Shown here: piece after piece, positions 17,686-26,833 of the stretch
Position numbering within the stretch: the stretch's first letter is position 1
Layout: every line of letters starts with the position of its first letter
Assembly (NCBI RefSeq): GCF_023330665.1
Contig: NZ_CP097127.1
Span: 1,240,001 to 1,304,000, forward strand
DNA from: Conexibacter sp. S30A1
GTDB taxonomy: Bacteria > Actinomycetota > Thermoleophilia > Solirubrobacterales > Solirubrobacteraceae
Direction: 5' to 3'
DNA length: 64,000 nt
The notes under the pieces: model-generated
What the model was told of the DNA's origin: nothing
Seen by the model: the letters and a program-made list of their open reading frames with translations, nothing else
Database searches by the model: none
Position numbers and translations under genes: made by a program

Positions 17686-18336
17686 TCACGAATGAAATGT
17701 CGGCTGCGCCAGCATCGGCAGCGACAGCTGCACGGTGACGGTCGAGCGCAACACCGAGACGAGCATGCTGTGGCCCAGCGGGATTCGCGCCGCCACCCGG
17801 CGGATGGCGCGAACCGAGGCGATCGCGTAGCCGTCGATCTGCTCGATCTGATCACCCGGCTCAAAGCCCGCCGCGTCGGCGAGGCTGCCGAGCTTGACGG
17901 TGTTCACCACCGCGCCGGTCGGACCGGTGACGATCTGCATGCCCAGCCAGTTGATCGTCGGCCCGGCGAGCACGCTGGCCGGTGTCGTCGGAGTGGGCAC
18001 GGCGGCCGGCGTGCTAGTCGCTCCGTGTGAGGTGCTGACGTGTGCGACCGCGCGGCGTGCGGCCGGTACCCGCGTGCCAGGGCCCGCGAGCACCAGCACC
18101 ACCACCGCAGCGGCGGCAAGCGCCGTGATGCTGCTGGCCGCCACCAGCAGGCGCGTGCGCGGAGGCATGCGCCCGTCGCGGGCATCGGTGGCGGGCGTGC
18201 CGGCCGGGCCGGACCCAGCCGCAGCCGTCGCCGACGGCGCCACGAGCGCAGACAGCCTGCCTCCAACCGGGTCCTGGGCAGACTGCCCGGACTCGCGCTC
18301 CCAGTCGCCTGACCACAGATGCTTAGGTCCTGACAT
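17686..18336 (-). CDS. Membrane-anchored PDZ-domain protein
   Basis: A 216-aa protein with a cytoplasmic disordered N-terminus, one TM helix at about residues 63-85, a Thr/Pro/Ala-rich linker, and a C-terminal PDZ domain (IVTGPTGAVVNTVKLGSLADAAGFEPGDQIEQIDG). No protease domain is attached. It is the first gene of the vWA/MoxR/DUF58 operon and may recruit or sense extracytoplasmic peptides for that complex. This last point is inference from position. Confidence 0.75.
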   Translation of the reverse strand: MSGPKHLWSGDWERESGQSAQDPVGGRLSALVAPSATAAAGSGPAGTPATDARDGRMPPRTRLLVAASSITALAAAAVVVLVLAGPGTRVPAARRAVAHVSTSHGATSTPAAVPTPTTPASVLAGPTINWLGMQIVTGPTGAVVNTVKLGSLADAAGFEPGDQIEQIDGYAIASVRAIRRVAARIPLGHSMLVSVLRSTVTVQLSLPMLAQPTFHS

Positions 18337-18721
18337 CGCCGCTCTGCGAGCAGCCTATGGGCCGATGATTAGAGGCGTGTAAGAGGTCCACCGACGTACC
18401 CGCTGGCTGCCACCTCAGGCGCGCCGCCAACCGCCTCCAGCCCCCAAACTGGGGCCGCCGGGCGAGTTTTGTGCATTTGGCGCGATGGGAGCGCGCGGAC
18501 TGCACAAAACTCCTGTGGGCGGGCAGGTTTGGTGGCTGGAGGCGGTTGGCGGACAGCAATGGCGACTCGGCCATCGCGGCGATCGGTGCCGCGGCACAGA
18601 ACGGTCGGCCTTCGCAGGGACGGTTCGATGATCCGCAGCCGGGTGCCGTCCAGCTGCGGGCCTGCGGGCCCGACCGCACCCGGCGGCTCAGGCTCGGGCT
18701 CAGGTTCCCGCCACCAGCCTC
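18337..18721. other. Intergenic interval (385 nt) holding the second nested repeat
   Basis: Between the PDZ gene and the FAD-linked oxidoreductase, both on the minus strand. It contains the nested inverted repeat at 18426-18550 and the presumed promoter of the PDZ-vWA operon. No gene is supported. Confidence 0.6.
18426..18550. repeat. Nested double inverted repeat, copy 2
   Basis: The outer arms 18426-18449 and 18527-18550 pair over 24 nt with one mismatch; the core is CCGCCTCCAGCCCCCAAAC. The inner arms 18464-18475 (GAGTTTTGTGCA) and 18501-18512 are perfect complements with a 25-nt loop, the same loop length as copy 1. Compared with copy 1, the fourth inner pair changed from C-G to T-A on both sides, keeping the pairing. 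The outer-arm sequence is nearly identical to copy 1; loops and spacers differ. Confidence 0.85.
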
Positions 18722-20020
18722 TCATCCGAGCACCCGCGCAAGCTCGTCGTTGCCAAAGCGCAGGTCGGGGTCAAGCCGCCGGCGCACCGCCTGGAAGCGC
18801 TCCCACGCCGGGTAGCGCCCGGCCAGTGTGGCGGCGCTCTGGAAGTGGCGCTTACCCCAGTGCGGGCGGCCGCCAAAGCCGTCCATGATCTCTTCGACCA
18901 TCCGGAAGTAGGGCTCAAACGCCATGCCTTCGTAGGTGTGCACGGCGATGTAGCAACTCGCGCGCGCATGCGTCGGGGAGAGCAGCGCGTCGTCTGGGGC
19001 GACGAAGCGCACCTCGATCGGGAAGTTCACCGGCAGGCGGGCAGCGTGGATGCCGTCGCGGATCGCGCCGATCGCCGTGGCGGCGTGCTCGCGCGGGATC
19101 GCATACTCCATCTCGGTGAAGCGCACGAGCCGCGGCGTGACGAAGATCCTGTGCGAGCGATCGACGCGCTCGCTGGAGCCCGCAAGCCGCGTGGCGGTGC
19201 GGTTGAGCACCGGGATCAGCGCCGGGTGGCGGCGACCGAGGCGCGAGAGCGCCTGCAGGCCGTGGTTCACAAGCACGATGTCCTCCATGTAGGTGCGGGC
19301 GCGCGATCGCGGCCTGGCGGGCGCGTCGGTGCGGTCGTTGCGGCGCAGAAGCGCGGTGTCGCTGTAGGGGAACCAGTACATCTCGAAGTGGTCGTGCGCG
19401 TCGGCCAGCTCCTGCAGCCGCTCGAGCGTCGCCGCAAGCCCCGCCGGGCCGTCACGGCCGTGCAGGCGGAAGGCGGGGACCGTGCGCAGCGTCAGCGCGG
19501 TGATCACGCCGAGCGCCCCGAGGCTGACGCGCGCGGCGCGCAGGCCCTCGGGATCGGAGCGCTCGTCCAGCACCACGACCTGCCCGTCGGCTCCCATCAG
19601 CTCGAGCGACTCGATCTGCGAGGAGAGGTTGCCAAGCCGGCTGCCGGTGCCGTGGGTGCCGGTCGCCACCGCGCCCGCCAGCGTCTGGCTGTCGATGTCG
19701 CCGAGGTTCTCAAACGCCATCCCGTGACGGTCGAGCACACGGTTGAGGGCCGCGATCGTGATCCCGGCCTGCACCCTGACACGCCCGCCGACCGGGTCGA
19801 TGTCGAGCACGCGATCGAGCTCGCGTAGCGAGATCAGCGTGCCGCTCGTCGGCACCAGGGCGGTGAAGGAGTGCCCGGCGCCGGCGACCCGCACCTGCTC
19901 CCCGCACGCGTCTGCCGCACCCACCAGCTGCGCCAGCTCGGCGAGCGACCGTGGGCTTGCCAGCACGCGCGGGCGGGCGCGCTGGCGCCCATCCCAGTTG
20001 GCCCACTCGGCAGCTGACAT
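18722..20020 (-). CDS. FAD-linked aldonolactone/alditol oxidase family protein
   Basis: A 432-aa flavoprotein. The FAD domain has VAGAGHSFTALVPT and ENLGDIDSQTLAGAVATGTHGTG. The C-terminal ALO domain ends with GGRPHWGKRHF, the HWGK hallmark of L-gulonolactone, D-arabinonolactone and alditol oxidases. It could oxidise a sugar lactone or a polyol. The gene is divergent from the PLP aldolase gene with only 16 nt between the starts, so the promoters must overlap the coding starts or lie within them. The same pair is commonly found together in actinobacteria (family knowledge). Confidence 0.85.
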   Translation of the reverse strand: MSAAEWANWDGRQRARPRVLASPRSLAELAQLVGAADACGEQVRVAGAGHSFTALVPTSGTLISLRELDRVLDIDPVGGRVRVQAGITIAALNRVLDRHGMAFENLGDIDSQTLAGAVATGTHGTGSRLGNLSSQIESLELMGADGQVVVLDERSDPEGLRAARVSLGALGVITALTLRTVPAFRLHGRDGPAGLAATLERLQELADAHDHFEMYWFPYSDTALLRRNDRTDAPARPRSRARTYMEDIVLVNHGLQALSRLGRRHPALIPVLNRTATRLAGSSERVDRSHRIFVTPRLVRFTEMEYAIPREHAATAIGAIRDGIHAARLPVNFPIEVRFVAPDDALLSPTHARASCYIAVHTYEGMAFEPYFRMVEEIMDGFGGRPHWGKRHFQSAATLAGRYPAWERFQAVRRRLDPDLRFGNDELARVLG

Positions 20021-20036
20021 CGCTGTGCATTAGAAC

Positions 20037-21254
20037 ATGCGCAGCTTGTCCACGCCAGACACCCAAGACCATGAGCAGCTCGCGCGCGCCTGTGCGGAGC
20101 TCGAGGCGCCGTTTGCGGTGATCGACATGGACGCCTTCACAGCCAACACGCGCGAGCTGGCCCGCCGCGCGGCCGGCAAACGCATCCGCCTTGCCTCAAA
20201 GTCGCTGCGCTGCCGGGAGCTGATCATGAGGCTGCTCGCCGACCCTGCCGGGGCCTTCAGCGGGGTACTCGTGCTGACCGTGGCCGAGGCGCTGTGGCTC
20301 TCAGACCACGGTGTGACCGACGTCGTGGTCGGCTACCCGAGCGTCGACCGCTCAGCGCTTGACGCTGTGGCGAGCCGGGCGTCCAGCGGGACGCCCGGCA
20401 CCGGGATCACCGTGATGGTCGACGCCGTCGAGCACCTCGACCTGCTCGGCTCGCTCGGCGGCCGCTTCCGGGTGAGCATCGAGGCGGATGCGGGGCTGTG
20501 GCTGCTCGGCGGGCGGCTGCGGATCGGGCCGCGGCGCTCGCCGCTGCACACACCGGCGCAGGTGGGGGCGTTTGCCAAGCAGATTGCCCGCCGCCCAGGG
20601 CTCGAGCTGGTGGGCATGATGGCCTATGAGGGGCAGATCGCCGGGGTCGGCGACAGTCCGGCGGGACGGCCGCTGCGGGCGGGCGCGATCCGGGCGATGC
20701 AGGGCCTCTCACGGCGTGAGCTGCGCGCGCGCCGCCGCGAGCTGGTGGCGGCCGTGGAGGCGGTCGCCGGGCCGCTTGCGTTCGTCAACGCCGGCGGCAC
20801 CGGCAGCCTCGAATCCTCGGCGGCCGAGCCGTGGGTCAGCGAGCTGACCGCGGGCTCAGGGCTGTTCGGGCCCGCGCTGTTTGACGACTACACGCGCTTT
20901 CGTCCGCGGCCGGCGGCCTTCTACGTGCTGCCGGTGGTACGCCGCCCCGGCCGGGGAGTGGTGACGGCGCTCGGCGGTGGCTATGTCGCCTCCGGGCCGG
21001 CGGGCGCAGACAGGCTGCCGCGGCCCTGGTGGCCAGCGGGGCTTTCACTTGACCGCAACGAGGGCGCCGGCGAGACCCAGACGCCGCTTCGCGGCGGCGC
21101 CGCCGACCAGCTGGCGATCGGTGACCGGGTGTGGATGCGCCACGCCAAGGCCGGTGAGCTATGCGAACGCTTCACCCGGCTGTACCTTGTCAGCGGCGAG
21201 CGGATCGTGGACGAGGTGGCGACCTACCGTGGCGAAGGGAGATGCTTTCTATGA
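20037..21254 (+). CDS. PLP-dependent amino-acid deaminase/aldolase (D-threonine aldolase/alanine racemase fold)
   Basis: A 405-aa fold-type III PLP enzyme. The N-terminal barrel starts FAVIDMDAF and the Schiff-base Lys is in IRLASKSLRC. LVGMMAYEGQIAG and VNAGGTGSLESS (phosphate region) follow. The C-terminal metal-site portion ends near DQLAIGDRVWMRHAKAGELCE. The family cleaves or deaminates beta-hydroxy D-amino acids; the actual substrate is unknown. The stop overlaps the MFS gene start (ATGA). Confidence 0.8.
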   Translation: MRSLSTPDTQDHEQLARACAELEAPFAVIDMDAFTANTRELARRAAGKRIRLASKSLRCRELIMRLLADPAGAFSGVLVLTVAEALWLSDHGVTDVVVGYPSVDRSALDAVASRASSGTPGTGITVMVDAVEHLDLLGSLGGRFRVSIEADAGLWLLGGRLRIGPRRSPLHTPAQVGAFAKQIARRPGLELVGMMAYEGQIAGVGDSPAGRPLRAGAIRAMQGLSRRELRARRRELVAAVEAVAGPLAFVNAGGTGSLESSAAEPWVSELTAGSGLFGPALFDDYTRFRPRPAAFYVLPVVRRPGRGVVTALGGGYVASGPAGADRLPRPWWPAGLSLDRNEGAGETQTPLRGGAADQLAIGDRVWMRHAKAGELCERFTRLYLVSGERIVDEVATYRGEGRCFL

Positions 21255-22483
21255 GTGCTGAGCGTGGGCCGGCAGCGCGCGCGGACCATTGGGCGGTGAT
21301 CGGCGCCTACGCGCTGGCGGGCGCCGCCAACCAGATGCTGTGGCTGACCTTCACGCCGGTCACGACCCCGGCCGCGCGCCACTACGGCGTGAGCGCCTCT
21401 GACATCGGCCTGCTGGCCGAGATCTTCCCGCTGCTCTACGTGCTTTTGGCGGTGCCGGCGGCGTCGCTGCTTGACCGCTGGTTTCGCCCGACGCTGATGG
21501 CCGGCACGGCGCTCACCGCCGCCGGTGGCCTGCTCAGACTTGGCGGCGACACGTTCGCCTGGGCGCTCGCCGGCCAGGCGCTGGTCGCGCTCGCGCAGCC
21601 GCTGATCCTGAACGCGGTCACGGGCCTGGCCAGCGGTTATCTGAGCGAGCGCTCGCGACCGGTCGGGATCGCGATCGGCTCCGCCGGGATCTTCTTGGGG
21701 ATGCTGATGTCGCTGGTGCTCGGCGCGGCGGTCGGCGGCTCGCACCTGCATACGCTGCTTGTGATCGACGCGGTCTTTGCGGTCATCACCGCGGCCGGAC
21801 TGCTCGGCGCGCTGGCGCTGGCGCCGGCGCTTGCGTTGAGCGGCGACGTGACCGGGCTGTTCGGGCTGGGCAGCGTGTGGCGCGAGCCCGGCATCCGCCG
21901 CCTGGCGACGGTGTCGTTTGTCGGCTTCGGCTTGTTCATCGCCCTGACGACCTGGCTGCAGACGCTGCTCAAGCCCGCCGGCATCCCGGCGTCCACCGCC
22001 GGCTGGGTGCTGGTCGGGGCGGTGGTCGCGGGCGTGATCGGCTCGATCGTGCTGCCGCCGACGGTGATCCGCAGGCAGGCCGACCACCTGCTGTTTCGCG
22101 CCGCCGGGCTTTCCACCTGCGGCGCCTGCGTGCTCTTCGCGGTCTGGAAGTGGGTGCCAGCCGTGGCGGCGGGTGCAGCCCTGATCGGCTTCTTCATGCT
22201 GGCGGCGCTGCCGGTCATCCTCGAGATCGCCGAGCGCCGCGCCGGCCCGGCTGGGACGAGCGCCACAGCACTGATCTGGCTGGCGGGCAACGCCGGCGGG
22301 ATCGTGATCGCGCTTTTGGTGCAGGCGGTCGTCGGCACGCCGCTGGTCGCGTTTCTGCTGATGGCGGCGGTCGCGGCGGTCGTGTTGCGCGTCGTCTGGC
22401 GGGGGTCGCTCTCGGGCGAGCTCGCGCCGGACGCCGCGACCATGGACGCCACGGCAGTCGACGCCGCAACCGTCAGCGGTTGA
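21251..22483 (+). CDS. MFS transporter
   Basis: A 410-aa major facilitator with about 12 TM helices. YGVSASDIGLLAEIFPLLYV followed by PAASLLDRWFRP gives the helix 2-3 motif A-like region. The ATG at 21251 overlaps the aldolase stop by 4 nt; upstream in-frame codons lie inside the aldolase gene. It is co-expressed with the aldolase, so it may move its substrate or product. This is inference. Confidence 0.85.
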   Translation: MSAERGPAARADHWAVIGAYALAGAANQMLWLTFTPVTTPAARHYGVSASDIGLLAEIFPLLYVLLAVPAASLLDRWFRPTLMAGTALTAAGGLLRLGGDTFAWALAGQALVALAQPLILNAVTGLASGYLSERSRPVGIAIGSAGIFLGMLMSLVLGAAVGGSHLHTLLVIDAVFAVITAAGLLGALALAPALALSGDVTGLFGLGSVWREPGIRRLATVSFVGFGLFIALTTWLQTLLKPAGIPASTAGWVLVGAVVAGVIGSIVLPPTVIRRQADHLLFRAAGLSTCGACVLFAVWKWVPAVAAGAALIGFFMLAALPVILEIAERRAGPAGTSATALIWLAGNAGGIVIALLVQAVVGTPLVAFLLMAAVAAVVLRVVWRGSLSGELAPDAATMDATAVDAATVSG

Positions 22484-22490
22484 CGGTGAG

Positions 22491-24014
22491 TCAGGGGTTG
22501 ACGGTGACGATCTCCGCGCTGGCGGGCGCCACGCTGATGTCGTAGGCGCCGCCCGCGGGTCTGACCGTCTGTTCAAGCGCACGGCCTACGAGCCGGCCAC
22601 TTGCAGCGGAGACCGTCTGGCCGGCGAGGCTCACACCGGCTGAGGCCTGGAGCCCGCCCGAGGCGGCGCGCAGCGCGCGGACGCTGGCGGCGCCGTGCGC
22701 GCCGGCGACGTGGAGCGTGAAGCTCTGGGCGCTCGTGCCGACGTTGGTCAGCACGACATGGGTCTGGCCGCTCGGGGTGCGCACCGCCCAGGCGTAGAGG
22801 CCCTGTCCGAGCGCCGGCAGGCGCAGGATGCGCGAGCCGGGCGGGGTGAGCTGCGCGAAGGCCAAGAGCCCGTAGTACTCGGGCTGCACGCTCACGCGCC
22901 AGCCGGCGGGCGTGTGGTCGGTCTGGATCAGGTTCTGGGCGGTGTATGGCCTGGTCTGGAAGTTCACCCCGCCCACCCCGTCGGCGGCGTACAGCGGCAG
23001 GATGTTGAGCGCCCAGAGCGCCGGGCCGAAGGTGTTGGTGAAGCCTGGCTGTCCCCCGCAGGTGACCGCGTTCATCTCATCCACGCGCAGGCTCACGCCG
23101 TGTGCGTGCGCGAGCGCGGTCCAGCCGCGCAGCGCACCAGCAAGCCCCGCCAGCGACTGGCTGTCAAAGAGCGCTGACTCCTGCAGGTGCTCGCCCGCCT
23201 CGCAGCGGGTCGACTTCAGCGGATAGGTGTGCACCGTGAGCAGCGACAGGCGGCCGCTCGCGTCAAGGAACTGGCCGACGTAGGGCAGCGCCCGCGGCCC
23301 CGAGTAACCCGGTCCCGCAAGCCGCACGCCGGGCAGCGCCCGCGCCAGGCGGCTCCACTGCGCCGCGATGCCCGCGTAGGAGAAGCCCTTCGGGCGGCCG
23401 AGCACCGCCACCCCGGCGGCGTTGTCATAGAACGGAAAGTGCGAGTAGAGCTCCGGCTCGTTGCCGAGCTCGTAGGTGACCGGCGCGGATGCACCGATCG
23501 TCGCGCGGATCTCCTGGACCTCGGCGCGCGCGACCGCAGCGCTGTCTGCCTCCATGTTGATCCCGGCGATCAGGTGGGCGTGCAGATCGTCGATGAGCCG
23601 GCTGGTGACGGCCGCCCAGGTTGGCGTCATCGTCCAGCGCACCCAGGGTGGCTGCGCCATGCCCGGCACCGGAAACCAGGTCCAGTCGGTGCTGTCGCCG
23701 CCGACCCGGAAGCTGAGCCCGCCGTAGGGCGCGAGGTTGCGCGCCGTCTGCTCAAAGGCCGTGTCGGGCTTGGCGGGGTTTGTGCCGACCTCCTTCTCGA
23801 CGTCCCAATACTCGGTTGCAAGGCCCACAAACCCGGCTGGGACCGGCGGGCCGGCCGTGGCGCCGGTGACGTTGAGCGCGACCGGCGGCTGGGCGGCGCC
23901 CGCCGGCGCGGGCGCTAACGCCAACAGGAAGGCGGCAAGCAGCGCCGCGCGCCCTCTCGCGCCAGACCACGGCCCGCGCCCGCGAACGCGCAGGAGCGCC
24001 TCGCGCAGGCTCAC
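22491..24014 (-). CDS. Secreted GH79-like glycoside hydrolase
   Basis: A 507-aa protein with a signal peptide (arginine-rich n-region, hydrophobic AALLAAFLLALAPA, cleavage near residue 41). The barrel has the acid/base Glu in YELGNEPELY (E186) and a likely nucleophile in LRVDEMNAVTCGG (E313). A C-terminal beta-sandwich (LYAWAVRTPSGQTHVVLTN onward) resembles the GH79 C-domain. Members are beta-glucuronidases or heparanase-like enzymes. It acts outside the cell on glucuronide-bearing glycans, inferred from family. The GTG start overlaps the upstream gene stop by 4 nt. Confidence 0.8.
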   Translation of the reverse strand: MSLREALLRVRGRGPWSGARGRAALLAAFLLALAPAPAGAAQPPVALNVTGATAGPPVPAGFVGLATEYWDVEKEVGTNPAKPDTAFEQTARNLAPYGGLSFRVGGDSTDWTWFPVPGMAQPPWVRWTMTPTWAAVTSRLIDDLHAHLIAGINMEADSAAVARAEVQEIRATIGASAPVTYELGNEPELYSHFPFYDNAAGVAVLGRPKGFSYAGIAAQWSRLARALPGVRLAGPGYSGPRALPYVGQFLDASGRLSLLTVHTYPLKSTRCEAGEHLQESALFDSQSLAGLAGALRGWTALAHAHGVSLRVDEMNAVTCGGQPGFTNTFGPALWALNILPLYAADGVGGVNFQTRPYTAQNLIQTDHTPAGWRVSVQPEYYGLLAFAQLTPPGSRILRLPALGQGLYAWAVRTPSGQTHVVLTNVGTSAQSFTLHVAGAHGAASVRALRAASGGLQASAGVSLAGQTVSAASGRLVGRALEQTVRPAGGAYDISVAPASAEIVTVNP

Positions 24015-24499
24015 GCTCCCTCCAGTTCGACGGCCATGCGGCGGGCGACCGGCCGGCCACCGACAAGCTCGGTGGCGCGCAGCTCTGCACCGACGATGTC
24101 AGCCTGGTAGACCCGCCATGGGCCCTCACCTGTCACAGCCGCGAGGTCCGCCCGCCAGCGCTCCGGCTGGCGCTTTTGCGCCATCACCGCAAGCGCCCGC
24201 GCGATCTCATCCGGATCGCCCAGCTCACGCGTGACGACGGTCAGGTACAACCCGTCCACCGGGTGGCCCGCCCGGTCGTCGTAGATCACGATCGCCGCGC
24301 GCGGGTTCACCTGCAGGTTGCGGCTGTGCCGAGCACTCGGCTCGGATGTCCAGTAGAGCCGCTCATGGCCGTCAGCCACGAAGAACAGCGGCGAAACCCA
24401 GGGCTCGCCGCCGCTCGAGGCGCTCGCCAGCACCATGTTCTGGGTCTCGGTGAGCAGCCGCCGGGCCCGCTGGCCCGGCGGCACCCCGACCTCACTCAC
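24011..24499 (-). CDS. Pyridoxamine 5'-phosphate oxidase-fold protein
   Basis: A 162-aa split-barrel FMN-binding family protein. NMVLASASSGGEPWVSPLFF, LYWTSEPSARHSRNLQVNPR and AAIVIYDDR are the usual strand-loop motifs (the RHSRNL region contacts the cofactor phosphate). Such proteins reduce or bind flavins, F420 or heme; the specific role is unknown. It starts at GTG 24499 and is coupled to the GH79-like gene. Confidence 0.75.
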   Translation of the reverse strand: MSEVGVPPGQRARRLLTETQNMVLASASSGGEPWVSPLFFVADGHERLYWTSEPSARHSRNLQVNPRAAIVIYDDRAGHPVDGLYLTVVTRELGDPDEIARALAVMAQKRQPERWRADLAAVTGEGPWRVYQADIVGAELRATELVGGRPVARRMAVELEGA

Positions 24500-24625
24500 G
24501 ACCGCTGATCCGTCGGCACCCGCACATGTCCTGCGCCAGCTTACCCACGGCGCTCGAGGCCTGGCGCAGCTTCCAGCCGAGTGTCGGCTAGCCTCTCATC
24601 GTCATCCCGTAAAGAGGAGAGCAAG

Positions 24626-25996
24626 ATGGCCCTTTATGCAGTTGTCGACCCGCGGACCGGGGAGACGATCAAGGAGTACCCGACGATCACCGACGCTGAG
24701 CTCCAGGACGCGCTCGCGCGTGCGCACGCAGCGCACGCCGAGTGGATCCAGACGACGACCGTCGCGCAGCGCGCCGAGATGGTGCGCCGGGTCGGTGAGC
24801 TGCACGACCAGCAGTCCCAGAGGCTTGGGGAGATCATCGTGCGGGAGATGGGCAAGCCGATCAGCGAGGCGGTCGGCGAGGTCGCCTTCTGCAAGGACAT
24901 CTACGACTTCTACGCCGACAACGCGGAGCGGCTGATGGCCGACGAGCCGATCGAGCTGCTGGGCGGCGAGGGGTCGGCGGTCGTGCGCCGCAGCTCCTAC
25001 GGGGTGCTGCTCGGGATCATGCCGTGGAACTACCCGTACTACCAGGTGGCGCGCTTTGCCGCCCCGAACCTCGTGATCGGCAACACGATCCTGCTCAAGC
25101 ACGCCCCCCAGTGCCCGGAGTCCTCGGCGGCGATGGCGGAGATCTTCCACGAGGCGGGTGTCCCTGAGGGCGCCTACATCAACATCTACGCGACCAACGA
25201 CCAGATCAAGGACGTGATCGCCGACCCGCGCGTGCGCGGCGTGTCGCTGACCGGCTCCGAGCGCGCCGGCGCCGCGGTCGCCGAGACCGCGGGCCGCCAC
25301 CTCAAGAAGGTGGTGCTCGAGCTGGGCGGCTCGGACCCGTTCATCGTGCTGGGCAGCGACGACCTCGACGCAACCGTCGCGGCCGCCGCGGAGGCGCGGC
25401 TCGGCAACGCCGGGCAGGCCTGCAACGCCGGCAAGCGCTTCATCGTGCTCGACGAGCTCTACGACGACTTCCTCGCCAAGTTCACGGCGGCGATGACCGC
25501 CGCCAAGCCGGGCGACCCGAGCTCGCCGGAGACGACGATCGGACCGCTGTCATCGGCGCTTGCGACCGAGCGGCTCTCAGACCAGGTCAGGCGTGCCCTG
25601 AACCAGGGTGCGAGGCTCATCACCGGCGGTGAGCACGACGGCAACTTCTTCGCGCCAACCGTGCTGACCGACATCCCCGAGGGCGCCGAGGCGCGCTACG
25701 AGGAGTTCTTCGGGCCGGTCGCGCAGGTCTACCGGGTCGCCTCCGAGGAGGAGGCTGTGGCGCTCGCCAACGACACACCCTACGGCCTTGGCTCCTACGT
25801 GATGACCGACGACCAGGAGCAGGCGCTGCGGGTCGCAGACAAGCTGGACACCGGCATGGTGTTCATCAACGCGGTCGGCGCCGAGGGCGCGGAGCTGCCC
25901 TTCGGCGGCGTCAAGCGCTCCGGCTTCGGGCGTGAGCTCGGCCGCTTCGGCGCCGACGAGTTCGTCAACAAGAAGATGATCCGCATCGGCGGCTGA
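24626..25996 (+). CDS. NAD(P)-dependent succinate-semialdehyde/aldehyde dehydrogenase
   Basis: A 456-aa aldehyde dehydrogenase of the GabD2 type. Cofactor motif IMPWNYPYYQ, general base Glu232 in VLELGGSDP, nucleophile Cys266 in GNAGQACNAGKR, and the C-terminal ELPFGGVKRSGFGRELG. It oxidises succinate semialdehyde or similar aldehydes to the acid. ATG 24626 is preferred because AGAGGAGAG precedes it. Transcribed alone. Confidence 0.9.
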   Translation: MALYAVVDPRTGETIKEYPTITDAELQDALARAHAAHAEWIQTTTVAQRAEMVRRVGELHDQQSQRLGEIIVREMGKPISEAVGEVAFCKDIYDFYADNAERLMADEPIELLGGEGSAVVRRSSYGVLLGIMPWNYPYYQVARFAAPNLVIGNTILLKHAPQCPESSAAMAEIFHEAGVPEGAYINIYATNDQIKDVIADPRVRGVSLTGSERAGAAVAETAGRHLKKVVLELGGSDPFIVLGSDDLDATVAAAAEARLGNAGQACNAGKRFIVLDELYDDFLAKFTAAMTAAKPGDPSSPETTIGPLSSALATERLSDQVRRALNQGARLITGGEHDGNFFAPTVLTDIPEGAEARYEEFFGPVAQVYRVASEEEAVALANDTPYGLGSYVMTDDQEQALRVADKLDTGMVFINAVGAEGAELPFGGVKRSGFGRELGRFGADEFVNKKMIRIGG

Positions 25997-26027
25997 GCCG
26001 TGTGAGCCGCGCCCGGTCCGTGCCCGC

Positions 26028-26075
26028 TGTGCGGTGCGCGGCCGGGCGCGGTGTGCGGTGCGCGGCCGGGCGCGT
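26028..26075. repeat. Tandem duplication of a 24-nt unit
   Basis: Two adjacent 24-nt units beginning TGTGCGGTGCGCGGCC differ only at the last base. The GC-rich unit can fold on itself. It lies just past the aldehyde dehydrogenase stop and before the convergent small gene, so a transcription end is possible. Confidence 0.6.
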
Positions 26076-26112
26076 TGTCGCCAGGCGCGCTCAGGCCGGC
26101 GGACCCGGACCG

Positions 26113-26382
26113 TCAGTCCAGGTTCTCGACGATCTCGTTGGCCCGTGACCACTCTGACGGCGGCACCACCAGGTAGATGTCGCCCCTGCCGAACCGGTCG
26201 GGCGCGCTGTCGGCAACGCAGCTGGCCTGCACGCCCATGGCCCGCAGCTGGTCACGCCAGGCAACGGCGGTGTCGCGGTCCGCGAAGCTGGAAACCGTCT
26301 CCCAGCCTGAGAAGCGCGGGTCATCGACCGCGACGAGCTCCTCCTTGACGGTCATCCCCCTGCCGAAGCGCGGAAACTGCAT
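26113..26382 (-). CDS. Small protein resembling DUF2007 signal-transducing family
   Basis: An 89-aa protein. Residues 25-89 (WETVSSFADRDTAVAWRDQLRAMGV, then IYLVVPPSEWSRANEIVENLD) have the beta-alpha-beta-beta-alpha pattern of DUF2007-like small domains, where a helix follows a first strand and a late ...A.EI helix ends the fold. I do not recognise it with certainty. ATG 26382 is chosen; the open frame continues upstream to 26508 without support. Confidence 0.55.
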   Translation of the reverse strand: MQFPRFGRGMTVKEELVAVDDPRFSGWETVSSFADRDTAVAWRDQLRAMGVQASCVADSAPDRFGRGDIYLVVPPSEWSRANEIVENLD

Positions 26383-26451
26383 GGGAGCAAGGGTACGCCT
26401 GGCCGGCAACCCGTCGTCGGGTGAGCACCGGCGCGGGTCTTGCGCCAGGAG

Positions 26452-26505
26452 TATCATTGAGTTAGATCTCGCCCCAATCTTCGGCGAGGTCCCTTCCGGC
26501 TCCAG
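26452..26505 (+). promoter_or_regulatory. Promoter-leader unit, copy 1
   Basis: The -10-like TATCAT is at 26452-26457. The shared leader motif TTCCGGCTCCAG is at 26494-26505, preceded by CTCGCCCCA and TTCGG(C/T)G. The ATG of the next gene is exactly 124 nt after the -10 start, the same as in copy 2. See copies at 27501 and 28496/30097. Confidence 0.6.
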
Positions 26506-26575
26506 CATCTGGTCGGCGTAGGCGTATCAAGGACCCGCCGAGGTCAGCGCCCCAGAACGCAGAGGAGCTGTTTGG

Positions 26576-26833
26576 ATGAGCCAAGATGTTTCCTACCCGA
26601 AATGTCGGCGCCGCTATCTGAGCGTCAACGACGCGCCGCACTGGTTGACGCCTGCGCACCGCTCGCGGTGGATCACGAGCACTTGTCCAGCCGTTGCGCT
26701 GTTCGGCTTGGCGAGTTCAGCGAGTGTCCGGTGGGGTGAGGCAGCCTTGGCCGGTCGGGGGCAGGCTGCGCGCCACCGGGCCTCCCTGCACGGCGACGGT
26801 CGGACGCCTTTGCGTCTCAGCGTGAGGCCATGA
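26576..26833 (+). CDS. Small protein of unknown function
   Basis: 85 aa, not recognised. The N-terminus SYPKCRRRYLS looks like a zinc-ribbon knuckle with its first Cys replaced by Tyr; the rest is Arg/Ala-rich with no clear fold. Support comes from a ribosome site (GAGGAG) 9 nt before the ATG, a position 124 nt after a promoter-like TATCAT, and a 4-nt overlap (ATGA) with the STAS gene. It may be degenerate. Confidence 0.45.
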   Translation: MSQDVSYPKCRRRYLSVNDAPHWLTPAHRSRWITSTCPAVALFGLASSASVRWGEAALAGRGQAARHRASLHGDGRTPLRLSVRP

